Positions 5,613 to 5,902 of a stretch of DNA of 5,902 nucleotides are shown here, in pieces. Source of the stretch: Planctomicrobium sp. (GTDB lineage Bacteria; Planctomycetota; Planctomycetia; Planctomycetales; Planctomycetaceae); contig JAJDEL010000581.1 in assembly GCA_029259835.1 (NCBI GenBank), forward strand, positions 1 through 5,902, given 5' to 3'. Both the position numbers and the translations under genes were made by a program. Position 1 is the stretch's first letter; each line of letters opens with the position of its first letter. Below the pieces are notes generated by a model, which was given only the letters and a program-made list of their open reading frames with translations, had not been told where the DNA came from and searched no databases.

Positions 5613-5902
5613 ATGTCATTTCCCAGAGTTTCCACATTCAAATCTCCTGAAGATTTTCAGGATCACCTGGAAGAGCTTGGCTTGGATTTGAAGTTTGATT
5701 CCGAATTGCTATCAGGTGCGGATTCTCCACTTGCTCGGACGGCTTGTTATCGAGATCAAACGATCGGAAACCGTTTTTGCATTCTGCCGATGGAAGGCTG
5801 GGATGGAACAACTGATGGTAAGCCGACTGGTTTGACTCGACGTCGCTGGAAAAACTTCGGACTGAGCGGGGCGAAGTTGATGTGGGGTGGAGAGGCGGTT
5901 GC
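5613..5902 (+). CDS. Old-yellow-enzyme-like NADH:flavin oxidoreductase, N-terminal fragment (runs off window)
   Basis: The frame is open from ATG 5613 to the window end, giving 96 codons and no stop. After a variable start ([15 protein letters not shown]) comes [16 protein letters not shown], then [22 protein letters not shown]. The pattern of NRF, PMEG, 'FG.SGAKL' and 'WGGEA' matches the beginning of the TIM barrel of FMN-dependent NADH:flavin oxidoreductases of the OYE family, which reduce activated C=C bonds or related substrates; the substrate here is unknown. No signal peptide is visible, so it is probably cytoplasmic. No good Shine-Dalgarno sequence precedes the ATG, but the start of homology soon after it leaves little room for another start. 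It is separated from the preceding gene by a terminator and a hairpin repeat. Confidence 0.82.
   Translation, partial: MSFPRVSTFKSPEDFQDHLEELGLDLKFDSELLSGADSPLARTACYRDQTIGNRFCILPMEGWDGTTDGKPTGLTRRRWKNFGLSGAKLMWGGEAV

Overview
The window reads as a piece of a planctomycete chromosome, probably order Planctomycetales and near the Gimesia/Rubinisphaera/Thalassoglobus group; this placement is inferred. The signs are an archaeal-type PheRS beta chain in a bacterial gene layout, a Tat-signal Gfo/Idh/MocA oxidoreductase of a kind abundant in planctomycetes, an 'EGWDGT' old-yellow-enzyme-like protein, moderate GC, and palindromic repeats with a GCTAGC core between genes. All genes seen are on the + strand, and no rRNA, tRNA, CRISPR array or transposase gene was found.

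Layout. Positions 2-235 hold the C-terminal end of an alpha/beta hydrolase whose start lies outside the window. Positions 219-518 are a structure-rich gap: nested inverted repeats beginning inside the last hydrolase codons, a perfect 10-bp hairpin, and further small stems leading to the pheT ribosome binding site. Then come three tightly packed genes: archaeal-type pheT (519-2321, GTG start), a HAD-like protein (2321-3025, sharing one base with pheT) and a membrane-anchored endonuclease/exonuclease/phosphatase (EEP) protein (3015-4001, overlapping the HAD gene). They look like one translationally coupled operon. After about 105 bp comes a Tat-exported Gfo/Idh/MocA oxidoreductase (4107-5408), closed by a convincing intrinsic terminator (5433-5467). 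A long imperfect hairpin repeat (5503-5566) follows, then the first 96 codons of an OYE-like NADH:flavin oxidoreductase (5613 to the window end).

How they fit together. pheT supplies the beta chain of phenylalanyl-tRNA synthetase; its pheS partner is not in the window. The HAD and EEP genes share its transcript by position, with no obvious metabolic link to tRNA charging. The two oxidoreductases form a separate part of the window, divided from each other by the terminator and the repeat.

Most noteworthy: (1) a four-cysteine zinc-ribbon-like insertion in the N-terminal domain of an archaeal-type PheT; (2) a roughly 172-bp nested inverted-repeat block directly upstream of pheT that could be a miniature mobile element or a structured RNA leader; (3) a HAD protein lacking the second motif-I aspartate; (4) a 64-bp hairpin whose non-Watson-Crick pairs mostly favour folding as + strand RNA. 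I see no clearly new multi-gene system.
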